Below, one piece after another: positions 1 to 7,130 of a DNA stretch of 64,000 nt (position 1 is its first letter; each line of letters begins with the position of its first letter). Made by a program: the position numbers and the translations under genes. The DNA lies in NCBI GenBank assembly GCA_000690595.2, contig JHUT02000002.1, positions 1-64,000 on the forward strand. The letters run 5' to 3'. The stretch comes from Natrinema mahii. Its GTDB lineage: Archaea; Halobacteriota; Halobacteria; Halobacteriales; Natrialbaceae. The notes below the pieces were generated by a model that had not been told where the DNA came from, ran no database searches, and saw only the letters and a program-made list of their open reading frames with translations.

Positions 1-49
1 ACTATAGTAACCATTAGAACTTTCCGCCCAGAGATTGTTGCTGCATCTA

Positions 50-574
50 ATGGATCATCTCGACGAGATCTCTGTCGAAGAACTTCACGACGCACTCGGC
101 AACGTCGAGGGAAGGAAGCCGGCACAACGGCTTTTAGCGGCGATTGAGTACAAAAACGGCGTTACGCAGACCGAACTAGCCGAGTGGCATAACACCGGCC
201 GGCGAACAATCTACAGTTGGCTCAAGCGACTCGACACTGACGAGTCGCTTGAGCAGGCCGTTACTGATGCTCATCGATCCGGAAGAAATCGGAAACTCTC
301 AGAAAAAGAGCAGCAAGAGTTCGAAGAAACAGTCCACGAATCTCCTGAAGAAGTTGGGGTAGACGCGCCGGCGTGGACGCCGGCGCTCGTCCAGGAGTAT
401 CTCGACGAAACCTACGATGTCGAGTACTCAATCCCAAGCTGTCGGCGGTTGCTCAAAGAAGCGGGATTGAGCTATCAAAAGCCACGACGTACAGCCGCCG
501 AATCAGATGCTGAGGACCAAGAAACGTTCCGCGAGGAACTCAAAAAAAGCGGCGGGAAATGGACGCCACAGTAG
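50..574 (+). CDS. IS630 transposase, N-terminal part (orfA)
   Basis: This is the DNA-binding half of the transposase. Residues from about 25 to 65 form a helix-turn-helix with the typical ELAEW..TGRRTIYSWLKRL pattern, followed by a second winged-helix-like segment containing the pair WTP and LVQEYL. The ATG at 50 is preferred to the in-frame TTG at 35 because the family usually begins MDHLDEISVEEL. The frame ends at 574, inside orfB, which is shifted by -1. Seven A residues at 542-548 form a classic slippery heptamer in phase with the codons (A AAA AAA), so a -1 slip would join the two halves into one protein. Confidence 0.85.
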   Translation: MDHLDEISVEELHDALGNVEGRKPAQRLLAAIEYKNGVTQTELAEWHNTGRRTIYSWLKRLDTDESLEQAVTDAHRSGRNRKLSEKEQQEFEETVHESPEEVGVDAPAWTPALVQEYLDETYDVEYSIPSCRRLLKEAGLSYQKPRRTAAESDAEDQETFREELKKSGGKWTPQ

Positions 575-1050
575 TCTGTATCGATCAAACTAAGAAATCC
601 GTCCAAGTTGAGCCGCGTGCCGCGTGGTTTCCGCGCGGCACGCGACCGTCTGTTGAATTGTCTGGACAACGCGACTGGACGTGTCTCTTAGGCGCGATCA
701 CCGAGGACGGTGATCGCTTTTTCTCTCGGTTTGAAGAGTACGTTACCGCCGATCATGCAAAACATTTCATTCTCGCATTATGCCAAGAGTTCGAAGATGA
801 CTTGATTATTGTGTTGGATGGAGCGCCGTATTTTCGAGCGTCGGACGTCACGGACCTAGCGGCCCGTGACGACCTCGCTTTCGTAACATTGCCGGCGTAT
901 TCACCAGAGCTAAACCCGGTCGAAGAGTGCTGGAGACAACTCCAAGCGGCACTTAGCAATCGCTTCTTTGACTCACTCAACGAGCTCACAACAGCGATTG
1001 ATACAGCTATTGATCAACTCTCGCTCCCAAAGATGAGCAATTATTTCTAA
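559..1050 (+). CDS. IS630 transposase, DDE catalytic part (orfB)
   Basis: This frame carries the catalytic DDE domain. The first Asp is in VVCIDQTKK, the second in IIVLDGAPYF and the Glu in LNPVEECW, all with the spacing expected of IS630/Tc1. The frame is -1 relative to orfA and overlaps its end. The ATG at 559 may not be the real start: conserved sequence before the first Asp runs back to the A7 slippery site at 542-548. The domain looks complete and undamaged, so the element may still be active if frameshifting occurs. Confidence 0.85.
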   Translation: MDATVVCIDQTKKSVQVEPRAAWFPRGTRPSVELSGQRDWTCLLGAITEDGDRFFSRFEEYVTADHAKHFILALCQEFEDDLIIVLDGAPYFRASDVTDLAARDDLAFVTLPAYSPELNPVEECWRQLQAALSNRFFDSLNELTTAIDTAIDQLSLPKMSNYF

Positions 1051-1184
1051 CGTCTACTATAGCTCTCGAACTATGTGCGGTTCTGATTTTCCTAATTCCT
1101 AGTTGGCCTAGTGTCTATCAATTATTTTCCACGGGACGAATCTCTCGTGCGAAAGAAACATTGAACCGGAATTACGGATCAGGA

Positions 1185-1574
1185 ATGTCTGCACACAAGG
1201 TAGGAGAGCTATCATCCAATGAAATAGGATTTAACGAATTTATTGATTCTCTTCATGAAGCCGAAGGAAATGAATGGGAGCGAGGCAACAGAGCATCTCC
1301 AATCCCTTGGGAGGATATTGAACTACTTAAAGTCAAAACAGATCACCCCGGAATTGATCCTGATTGGTCTAAGCGATCGCAGGACCGCTTTGCCCTCTTA
1401 TCACTCCAAGACGAGAATCAAGAGGAAATTGTCAGTATGTGGTTAGGCACTGCTAATATTATCGCTGAAAGAGAAATCCAGGCGGGGAGAAACCGAATTC
1501 ACCGATGTGGAATTCTTTTTATCTTGAGTAGCTTTGCCCTGATTCTTATCGGGATGTTATCTCTACCGATATAG
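1185..1574 (+). CDS. hypothetical protein with C-terminal membrane segment
   Basis: A 129-residue protein that I do not recognise. The first ~100 residues are soluble and charged, with no known motif. The last ~22 residues (from GILFIL on) are strongly hydrophobic and form one predicted membrane segment with a very short tail, so a tail-anchored topology is likely. The ATG at 1185 is used; a TTG at 1161 in the same frame would add eight residues. Base composition is far lower in GC than the core genome, and it sits directly behind the insertion sequence, both signs of acquired DNA. Confidence 0.5.
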   Translation: MSAHKVGELSSNEIGFNEFIDSLHEAEGNEWERGNRASPIPWEDIELLKVKTDHPGIDPDWSKRSQDRFALLSLQDENQEEIVSMWLGTANIIAEREIQAGRNRIHRCGILFILSSFALILIGMLSLPI

Positions 1575-1893
1575 AAGCTCGGCTACTGAATAGTGTATTT
1601 GGAACCCAGAGGTTGTGCGTCGATAGAACCCGATCCCCGAATATGCACACGAGATGCGAATCCTCGTGTGTATATCTTGAATCGATTCCAGACTTGACGC
1701 ATCTTCCTTTCCCCAAACCAAGATATTCCTCTGATGTAGGGTCGAAATAGGCTATCCAGTAAGTCGAAAAACTAGAAATTTGAAGTTGTGTGTACGAATC
1801 TGTAGATCCGGATAGACGACTATTATACGTACTAACCGGAGACAATTGTGTCTCCAGTCCAGAAGTTTTACTGTCGGCTACTGTCACTTAGGG
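1575..1893. other. 319-bp low-GC gap with one strong hairpin
   Basis: No convincing gene is seen here. A 113-codon frame on the minus strand (1546-1887) overlaps the end of the upstream gene and has no family resemblance. The gap holds an inverted repeat at 1641-1675 (listed separately) and AT-rich stretches near 1765-1830 that could include the promoter of the following gene. Confidence 0.5.
1641..1675. repeat. inverted repeat, 13-bp arms with one mismatch
   Basis: ATATGCACACGAG at 1641-1653 pairs with CTCGTGTGTATAT at 1663-1675 across a nine-base loop, with a single mismatch. The inner eight base pairs are perfect. It lies 67 bp after the stop of the membrane-anchored hypothetical gene. 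It may act as a transcript-end hairpin or be a protein-binding site or mobile-element end; the sequence alone does not decide. Confidence 0.6.
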
Positions 1894-2475
1894 ATGATGA
1901 ATGAAGAGGACGACAAAAAATCATTTCTAAGCCGACGAAACGCACTCACTCATTTGGCAGCAGGGATATCGGGATGGTTCTTGGGCACATTCCTTGACCC
2001 GCTCAGACGTGGTGTGAACAATCTTATTGCTGATACACCCTTCGGGAGAAGGGCACAAGTTAATATTGGATATTCACATCGTCCGGAAGAAGAGGGTTAT
2101 CTTGTACAGATAGGTAATTCTGGCAAGGAGACTGCAGAAGACGTATCTATACACTTGGGGTTCGATAGAAAGATAACTGATTACCAATCAAAGGATTGGG
2201 TGAATGCTCCACCACTACCTAATATGAACATCGAAATCACCGATGGTGGTGTTGTTAGAATCAATATTGATTCTATCAGTAGAGATGCTATTGATCATGG
2301 ACAGCACATATTCATAGTATTTGATGTTGATGAGAAAGCAGAAAGTGATGTGGCCTCCAAAATAGATGAAGGGGAAGAAATGTTCACTGCTTACCAATAT
2401 TCATGGACGTTCTTGGGAGAGACCTACTATGAATCCACAGACCATCATATAATCAGAGTGGATGACTCCTCTTAG
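1894..2475 (+). CDS. hypothetical protein with N-terminal membrane or Tat-like segment
   Basis: A 193-residue protein of unknown function. It opens with an acidic stretch, then SRRNALTH followed by a hydrophobic run to about residue 35, which resembles a Tat-type signal or a membrane anchor (twin Arg, uncharged core). The rest is a globular, beta-rich-looking domain containing the phrase VQIGNSGKETAEDVSIHLGF, reminiscent of beta-sandwich domains with conserved N-x-G-x-x-x-A turns; this is only a resemblance. ATG at 1894 or 1897 could start it. GC is low, as in the previous gene, and the two probably arrived together. Confidence 0.5.
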   Translation: MMNEEDDKKSFLSRRNALTHLAAGISGWFLGTFLDPLRRGVNNLIADTPFGRRAQVNIGYSHRPEEEGYLVQIGNSGKETAEDVSIHLGFDRKITDYQSKDWVNAPPLPNMNIEITDGGVVRINIDSISRDAIDHGQHIFIVFDVDEKAESDVASKIDEGEEMFTAYQYSWTFLGETYYESTDHHIIRVDDSS

Positions 2476-2486
2476 TAATCCATTCG

Positions 2487-2877
2487 TCAAAATACGTCTG
2501 AGATCGCTATTTTGGTCTGTTGGGTTCCGCGGTGATCGCCTCCGCCATGCCACCGGAGTAGCGGGAGACTGCTCGAGCGGACCATCTTGTCCTGCAGAAT
2601 TGTGAGCCCAGAATGACCCTGTGGCTTGTAGACGACGAAACAGTACCAGCCGTCATGCTGCCGGAGCTTTTCATGGTACTTGCGATAGACCTTCCAGTTC
2701 CCCGGTTGGCCGTCCGCGTGTTCGTGCATGGTCGTACTTGATTTCGACCGGCGTCTCGTTCCCGAACCGCGCGTCGTGCCAACTCGCCCGCTCGAGGTCG
2801 AACCGTCGCTTCTTGGCCATCCGCTTTTCGCAGATCGTGCCGAAGTGGTTCGCTCGCTTTGAACGGGATCGACTCAC
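2487..2877 (-). pseudogene. PD-(D/E)XK nuclease-like gene, frameshifted
   Basis: Two minus-strand frames join into one recognisable small protein. The N-terminal frame (from GTG at 2877) reads through CEKRMAKKRRFDLERASW and HDARFGNETPVEIK, where D and E-x-K resemble a PD-(D/E)XK nuclease site. The C-terminal frame starts near 2729 with MHEHADGQPGNWK and ends WHGGGDHRGTQQTKIAI. One extra base at about 2730-2738 separates them. A palindromic TATA at 2901-2912 lies 30 nt upstream of 2877, consistent with a leaderless transcript. I recall similar proteins from haloarchaeal proviruses and plasmids, but could not check. Confidence 0.55.
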
Positions 2878-2900
2878 GCGGACCACGCGCGTCGCGCGCC

Positions 2901-2912
2901 GATATATATATC
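2901..2912 (-). promoter_or_regulatory. palindromic TATA box for the nuclease-like remnant
   Basis: GATATATATATC stands out in otherwise GC-rich DNA. On the minus strand its centre is about 30 nt before the GTG at 2877, the usual distance of a haloarchaeal TATA box from a leaderless start. Confidence 0.5.
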
Positions 2913-3036
2913 AACTCCTCGCCGTGACTCGGCCAGCGCCCATCGGTCGCTTCGCTCCCTCGGAGCGGAGCGCACGGTGGGCCAGTATAAGTAAAGGGGA
3001 GAGCGTAACCATAACCAGCTAACCATCCCGCTGCCG

Positions 3037-3540
3037 TCATGCGATCACCTCCTCCACTTTGCCAAGCGCCTCCGTGTGCTGGCCTTCGTTCCGGTACTCG
3101 TTCCACCGAGAGTTGACCCAGCCGTGGCTGTACGGGACGAATTGAGCGGTTTCACGATCCGTCATACCATCCTCTTTGCACCGGATCGCCGTCCAAATCG
3201 CCGTCATCTTGGCCGCCTCGTCGGGTTCCATTTCCTCGGTTTCGTCGCCGTACTCGGACCAATTCCAGTCGCTGGCCTCTTTCGTGTTGTACCGGAGGTC
3301 CGTCGGTGGGACGCCCTCTATCTCACCCTGAATGTCGGCGAGTTTCCCGTTCCTGATCGAGTCGGCGATGCCGGCCATCTTCTGTGAGACCTTCTTGACG
3401 ATCGTGCCGACGCGCCAGAGCATCGGGTGAATCGACCGCTCGCCGTGTGCGATGTAGATGAGCGCACCGCCGTACTTCCGGATCATGTAGACGAGCGGGG
3501 CCATTTTCTGCCGAGTCTGGTATCCCGCTCCCGCTGGCCG
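3037..3540 (-). pseudogene. C-terminal remnant of a viral/plasmid-type P-loop ATPase
   Basis: The readable part (ATG 3504 to 3037, 155 codons) contains MIRKYGGALIYIAHG and ERSIHPMLWR, which look like the distal strand and sensor region of a HerA/FtsK/VirB4-like packaging or mobilisation ATPase. No Walker A or B precedes it. The frame stays open upstream of the ATG (reading TRQK just before it) to an in-frame stop near 3561, so homology seems to run into the junction. The coding part ends in a zinc-free, charged tail with a predicted helix-turn-helix (DGMTDRETAQFVPYS). It is probably a truncated piece of an integrated element. Confidence 0.45.
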
Positions 3541-3561
3541 CGCTCGAGGCAGCGCCAGCTA

Positions 3562-3873
3562 TCACCCGTCGGACGATGCGAGCCAGGCCTCGAGCCGAGC
3601 GACGAGGGCGTCGGCGATGGCGTCGCCGAGCCGGTCGGGCGTCTCGGAGAGGTCCCAGACGTAGTCGCCGGTTCGGGTGACGGTCACCCAGTCGACGAAC
3701 CCGTGGCGGTCCAGTTCGAGGAGGAGCGTCTCGAGGGTGGCGTCGGCGAGGCGACAGCCCACGGCGTCGTCGATCGAGTCGGAGAGCTGTGCGGTCGTCG
3801 CGACGACGCGGTCCTCGAGGTGATCGTCGGTCGCGGGAGTGGGGGTCGGCGGCGAGGGCGGCCGATCAGTCAT
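3562..3873 (-). CDS. small haloarchaeal orphan protein, 103 aa
   Basis: A short acidic protein with a Pro/Thr-rich disordered start and a compact predicted alpha/beta domain from about residue 20 (ATLETLLLELDRHGFVDWV, then VTRTGDYVWDLSETPDRL). I do not recognise the family. The ATG at 3873 is chosen because codon use becomes typically haloarchaeal there, while the long frame upstream is an antisense shadow of the propeller gene. It marks the return of core-like composition after the accessory DNA; the ATPase remnant ends against its 3' end. Confidence 0.6.
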   Translation of the reverse strand: MTDRPPSPPTPTPATDDHLEDRVVATTAQLSDSIDDAVGCRLADATLETLLLELDRHGFVDWVTVTRTGDYVWDLSETPDRLGDAIADALVARLEAWLASSDG

Positions 3874-3965
3874 CGTCGACCGCTGGGTGTGAGTGGGGAC
3901 GTAATAGGTTTGGTGGGAGTCGCGGACGCGGGACGGTATCGACGTGCGACCGATTACCGACAGCC

Positions 3966-5288
3966 CTACTCGGCGACGAGCTTGTAGCCGCCGCCGTCGG
4001 TGTCGGCCTCCTTGTCGTCCTCCGGGTCCGGGTTTGGTGCCCGTTCGGCGTAGTAGATGGCCCCGTCGATGACCCGTGGCGTACTCGTGACCACGCCGTC
4101 GTTGTCGATCTCCCAGACGAGATCGCCGCTTCGTTTCTCGAGTGCGTAGAGGCCGCCGTCCTTCGAGCCGACGAGGACGCGGTCGTCGTAGACCGTCGGA
4201 CAGCCGGTGATCGGGCGGTCGGTCGGGAACGACCAGTGTCGGTCGCCCGACTGCGCGTCGAGCGCGTACAGGTTCCCGTCGTGGCTGCCGACGAAGACGG
4301 TATCGAGCGTCGGGTCGATGGCGGGCCCGGACATCACCAGACTGCCGGTCTCGAACGACCAGTCCTCGGTGCCGTCCTCGAGGTTCACCCGATACACGTG
4401 GTGATCCCACGAGCCGAAATACGCGCCGCCGTCGTAGGTCGCGACCGGGCCCTTGATCTCGCCGTCGTTGTCGTTGCTCTCGGTCTCGAACGACCACTCG
4501 AACTCGGGGTCGGGGTACGACCAGCCGTAGAGGAGTCCGTCGTTCGATCCGCAGACGAGGCGGCCGGTCTCGAGGTCGACGGCGGGCGTCGAGTGAGGGT
4601 GGTCGGTCGGCCGACCCTCGGGGTCCTCCCAGATGACCTCGCCGTCGTCGGCGTTCACGACGAAGGTACTCCCCTCCGGATCGGGATACTCGACCGCCAT
4701 GACGAGTCGGCCGTCGTGATAGAGCGGGCTCGAGCCGATGGAGCCGCCGAGTTTCGTCTGCCAGTCGACGTCGCCGGTCTTGGCGTCGACGGCGTAGAGA
4801 ACGCCGTCGTACGCGCCGATATATACCCGGCCGTCGGCGACCGCCGGCGTCCCGTGGATTCCCCGGGCATCGGGGCCGGTGTCGGTCCCGGTTCGCCAGC
4901 GCTCCTCGCCGTCTGCGTCGAGCGCCACGAGATAGCCGCTGTCGCCGGGGAAGACGACGCCGCCGTCGGGAAGGGGGACGGCGCTCGCCTTGGCCGCGGT
5001 GTGGGCGCCCGTGTTGAGCCGGTCGAGCCGCCAGTCCCGCTCGACGGCGTCGGGAACCGACGCGTCCGGGTAGTAGCCCCACCGCTCGAGCGACCGTCTG
5101 AACTGGGCGACGCCCTCGGGCACGGTCGCCGCGAGATCGGTCTCAGTCTCGGGGATCAGGTCGTCCCCGCTGTCGCCGAGACAGCCCGCGAGGGCGATCG
5201 TCGCCGCCGTCGCGCCCCCGACCGTCCGCAGTACGCGTCGCCGTCCGTACGTGCGGTGGTCGCGGGCGGGCTGCGAGTCGTCAGTCAT
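3966..5288 (-). CDS. Tat-exported PQQ-type beta-propeller lipoprotein
   Basis: A 440-residue protein. It begins with a twin-arginine signal (RRRVLRTVGG) and a lipobox ending LAGC at about residue 35, so it should be exported folded and lipid-anchored on the outer face of the membrane. The mature part consists of repeated propeller blades with the signature G.VYIGAYDGVLYAVDAKTG and similar, typical of PQQ_2/PQQ-like repeats; about seven or eight blades are visible. Such proteins may bind ligands or scaffold complexes; no catalytic residues are obvious. The ATG at 5288 places the Tat signal at the N-terminus; the longer open frame is non-coding. Confidence 0.85.
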   Translation of the reverse strand: MTDDSQPARDHRTYGRRRVLRTVGGATAATIALAGCLGDSGDDLIPETETDLAATVPEGVAQFRRSLERWGYYPDASVPDAVERDWRLDRLNTGAHTAAKASAVPLPDGGVVFPGDSGYLVALDADGEERWRTGTDTGPDARGIHGTPAVADGRVYIGAYDGVLYAVDAKTGDVDWQTKLGGSIGSSPLYHDGRLVMAVEYPDPEGSTFVVNADDGEVIWEDPEGRPTDHPHSTPAVDLETGRLVCGSNDGLLYGWSYPDPEFEWSFETESNDNDGEIKGPVATYDGGAYFGSWDHHVYRVNLEDGTEDWSFETGSLVMSGPAIDPTLDTVFVGSHDGNLYALDAQSGDRHWSFPTDRPITGCPTVYDDRVLVGSKDGGLYALEKRSGDLVWEIDNDGVVTSTPRVIDGAIYYAERAPNPDPEDDKEADTDGGGYKLVAE

Positions 5289-5395
5289 CGTCCCGACGCT
5301 GACGCTCGAGCGATACAGGTTTTGTGTTAGCCGACGGACCGATCGAGCGGTCGTCGAGTCCCGTCGGGGGCGGGGCTTCGGCGCGTGGGGTCCGA

Positions 5396-6049
5396 TTACT
5401 CGTCGGGCAGTTCGTCGATGATAACGACGGCCTCGCCGTCGATGACGGGGTCGTCGTCCTCGCCGACGACCGTCGTGTGCAGGCGGTAGCGGTCGCCCCC
5501 GAGGTCCTCGACGATCTCGCACTCGGCGGTGACCGTCTCACCGATCTCGACCGGGCCGGTGAACTCGAGGTCCTGCGAGAGATAGACGGTCAGTCCGGGG
5601 AGGCGGGCCAGTGCGGCGCTGATCGTCCCGGCGACGAGGGTGCCGTGGGCGATCCGGCCGCCGAACTGGGTGTCGTCGGCGAACGCGGCCTCGAGGTGGA
5701 GTCGGTTGGTATCGCCGGAGACCTGCGCGAAGGCGGTGACGTCGGCGTCGGCGATCGGCTTGCTAAAGCGGACGTAGTCGCCGACGCCGAGCGCGTCGTG
5801 GTCGTCGGTCGAGCGCTCCATGACCCAGGCCTCGTCGCCGAACGCGACCTCGGCGGCGGCGGTTTCGACCGTCGTGTCCGCGGCCGGCCGCGTCGCGTCC
5901 GAACCGGTCGCGGGGCGAAAGCCCATCGCGGCCAGCAACGCGTTGTTCGCCTCGCGGTAGCTGTTGAGAACGTGTCTCGAGACGCTGGACCAGTGGTCGT
6001 CCGGCGGGGCGGAGCGGGCGTCGTCGACGTCCGAAGGGTGACTACTCAT
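5396..6049 (-). CDS. MaoC-family (R)-specific hydratase-like protein
   Basis: A 217-residue protein with a C-terminal hot-dog fold of the MaoC type (residues ~95-215). The hydratase motif is clear: FAQVSGDTNRLHLEAAFA and then FGGRIAHGTLVAGTISA, with the catalytic Asp and His in the expected places. The N-terminal ~90 residues are a haloarchaeal extension. Relatives hydrate enoyl-CoA to (R)-3-hydroxyacyl-CoA, for example PhaJ feeding polyhydroxyalkanoate synthesis. An acetoacetyl-CoA reductase-like gene lies at 19.7 kb but the synthase genes are not in the window, so the pathway link is inference. Confidence 0.85.
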   Translation of the reverse strand: MSSHPSDVDDARSAPPDDHWSSVSRHVLNSYREANNALLAAMGFRPATGSDATRPAADTTVETAAAEVAFGDEAWVMERSTDDHDALGVGDYVRFSKPIADADVTAFAQVSGDTNRLHLEAAFADDTQFGGRIAHGTLVAGTISAALARLPGLTVYLSQDLEFTGPVEIGETVTAECEIVEDLGGDRYRLHTTVVGEDDDPVIDGEAVVIIDELPDE

Positions 6050-6193
6050 TGGTATTGATAGCGGGGAGTCGAATCGGTCGGTCGATTCCGAACGGACTTA
6101 GGACGGAGATCCCCTTCGGGGTATCGCCAAAGCACGTTGGGAGACCGGAGCCGACGGTCGGGGCCGTCGACGTGGCGTCTCGACCGATCGAAC

Positions 6194-7018
6194 CTACGCG
6201 GCGGGAAGGAAGTCGGCCGCAGCGGCGTTGAACGCGCGGGGGCGATCCTGGTTGACGAGATGGCCCGAGTCGGACAGCACCAGGCGGTCGCCGTCGGCGA
6301 CCGCCGAGGCGATCTGTCTTCCCTGCCGTTTGACGAGCGGGGCCTCCTGATCGCCGTGGACCACGAGCGTCGGGATCTCGAGGCCGGTCAGTGCTGGCGG
6401 TTCGTACCGGTAGAGCGCAGCGAAGATCTTGCGGAACTCGCGGGCGGGGATCTCGCCGACGTCGTCGATCGCCGCGGCCCTGGTCTCGGGGTCGACCGAC
6501 AGCCATTGCTCGCCGGTCGTCGCCCGGATCGAGTACAGCATCGATCGGAAGGTCCCCGCCGAGCCGGAGACCGACAGCGTCGCCGACAGGGCCGGCAGCG
6601 GCGACCAGCAGGACTTCAGCCCACCGGGAACCTCGACCGGCGGCATCGAGCGGACCGCGCCGCCGAGAACCGCCGCCCTCGCACCGTCGGGATGGCGGTC
6701 CATGTACTCCTGGGCGACCATGGACCCGAGCGAGAGCCCACAGAGGATCGGCCGCTCGATCTCGAGGGCGGCGAGCAGGGCCTCGAGATCGTCGGTGAAG
6801 AGTTCGATCGAGTACGCGTCGACGTCGGTCGCGCCGGTCCGGCCGTGGCCCCGAACGTCGAGCGTGACGACGCGGTAGTCCTCGGCGAAGCGCTCGACCT
6901 GCGGAGCCCAGGCGTCGCCGGTCATCCAGCCGCCGTGGATGAACACCAGCGGGTCGCCGTCGGTCACACCGGTCGTCTCGTACCAGATCGTTCCGTCCGC
7001 GAGTTGGAGTTCCGCCAT
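6194..7018 (-). CDS. alpha/beta-fold hydrolase
   Basis: A 274-residue alpha/beta hydrolase. The oxyanion-hole motif IHGGWMTG is near residue 29, the nucleophile elbow GLSLGSM near residue 94 gives the catalytic Ser, and the C-terminal DSGHLVNQDRP provides the His; an Asp in VVHGDQEAP completes the triad. It resembles 3-oxoadipate enol-lactonase/haloperoxidase-like enzymes, but the substrate cannot be read from sequence. The ATG at 7018 starts MAELQLADG; upstream frame is not coding. It stands alone between divergent or same-strand neighbours with its own gaps. Confidence 0.85.
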   Translation of the reverse strand: MAELQLADGTIWYETTGVTDGDPLVFIHGGWMTGDAWAPQVERFAEDYRVVTLDVRGHGRTGATDVDAYSIELFTDDLEALLAALEIERPILCGLSLGSMVAQEYMDRHPDGARAAVLGGAVRSMPPVEVPGGLKSCWSPLPALSATLSVSGSAGTFRSMLYSIRATTGEQWLSVDPETRAAAIDDVGEIPAREFRKIFAALYRYEPPALTGLEIPTLVVHGDQEAPLVKRQGRQIASAVADGDRLVLSDSGHLVNQDRPRAFNAAAADFLPAA

Positions 7019-7130
7019 GTCTCCTCTTGGGGCTCGGCAGCTATTAGAACGCCGGGTTGCGTTGGCACGGGCTGTGAACGGGCCCAAAATCGGGAAAACA
7101 GTGAGTGGTCAGTCCGCGGACGGGACAGGG

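Larger units (their letters stand above)
1..1062 (+). mobile_element. IS630-family insertion sequence, nearly complete
   Basis: Two overlapping reading frames together encode an IS630-type transposase. They are bracketed by imperfect terminal inverted repeats: CTATAGTA at 2-9 is exactly complementary to TACTATAG at 1055-1062, and the match continues with a few mismatches to about position 19 on the left and 1045 on the right. IS630 elements insert at TA and duplicate it; the TA-rich ends fit, but the left flank lies outside the window, so the exact boundary cannot be fixed. The element borders low-GC accessory DNA. Confidence 0.85.

Noticed and set aside
1546..1887. 113-codon minus-strand frame in the accessory gap
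   Set aside because: It overlaps the end of the upstream gene, spans the hairpin, and shows no recognisable domain; support is too weak to call a gene.
2860..3040. Possible small gene starting MTAAGWLAGYGY at 3040 and overlapping the ATPase remnant stop as ATGA
   Set aside because: The overlap is attractive, but after about 20 residues the frame runs into the promoter and antisense-looking sequence of the nuclease remnant, so no sensible end can be set.
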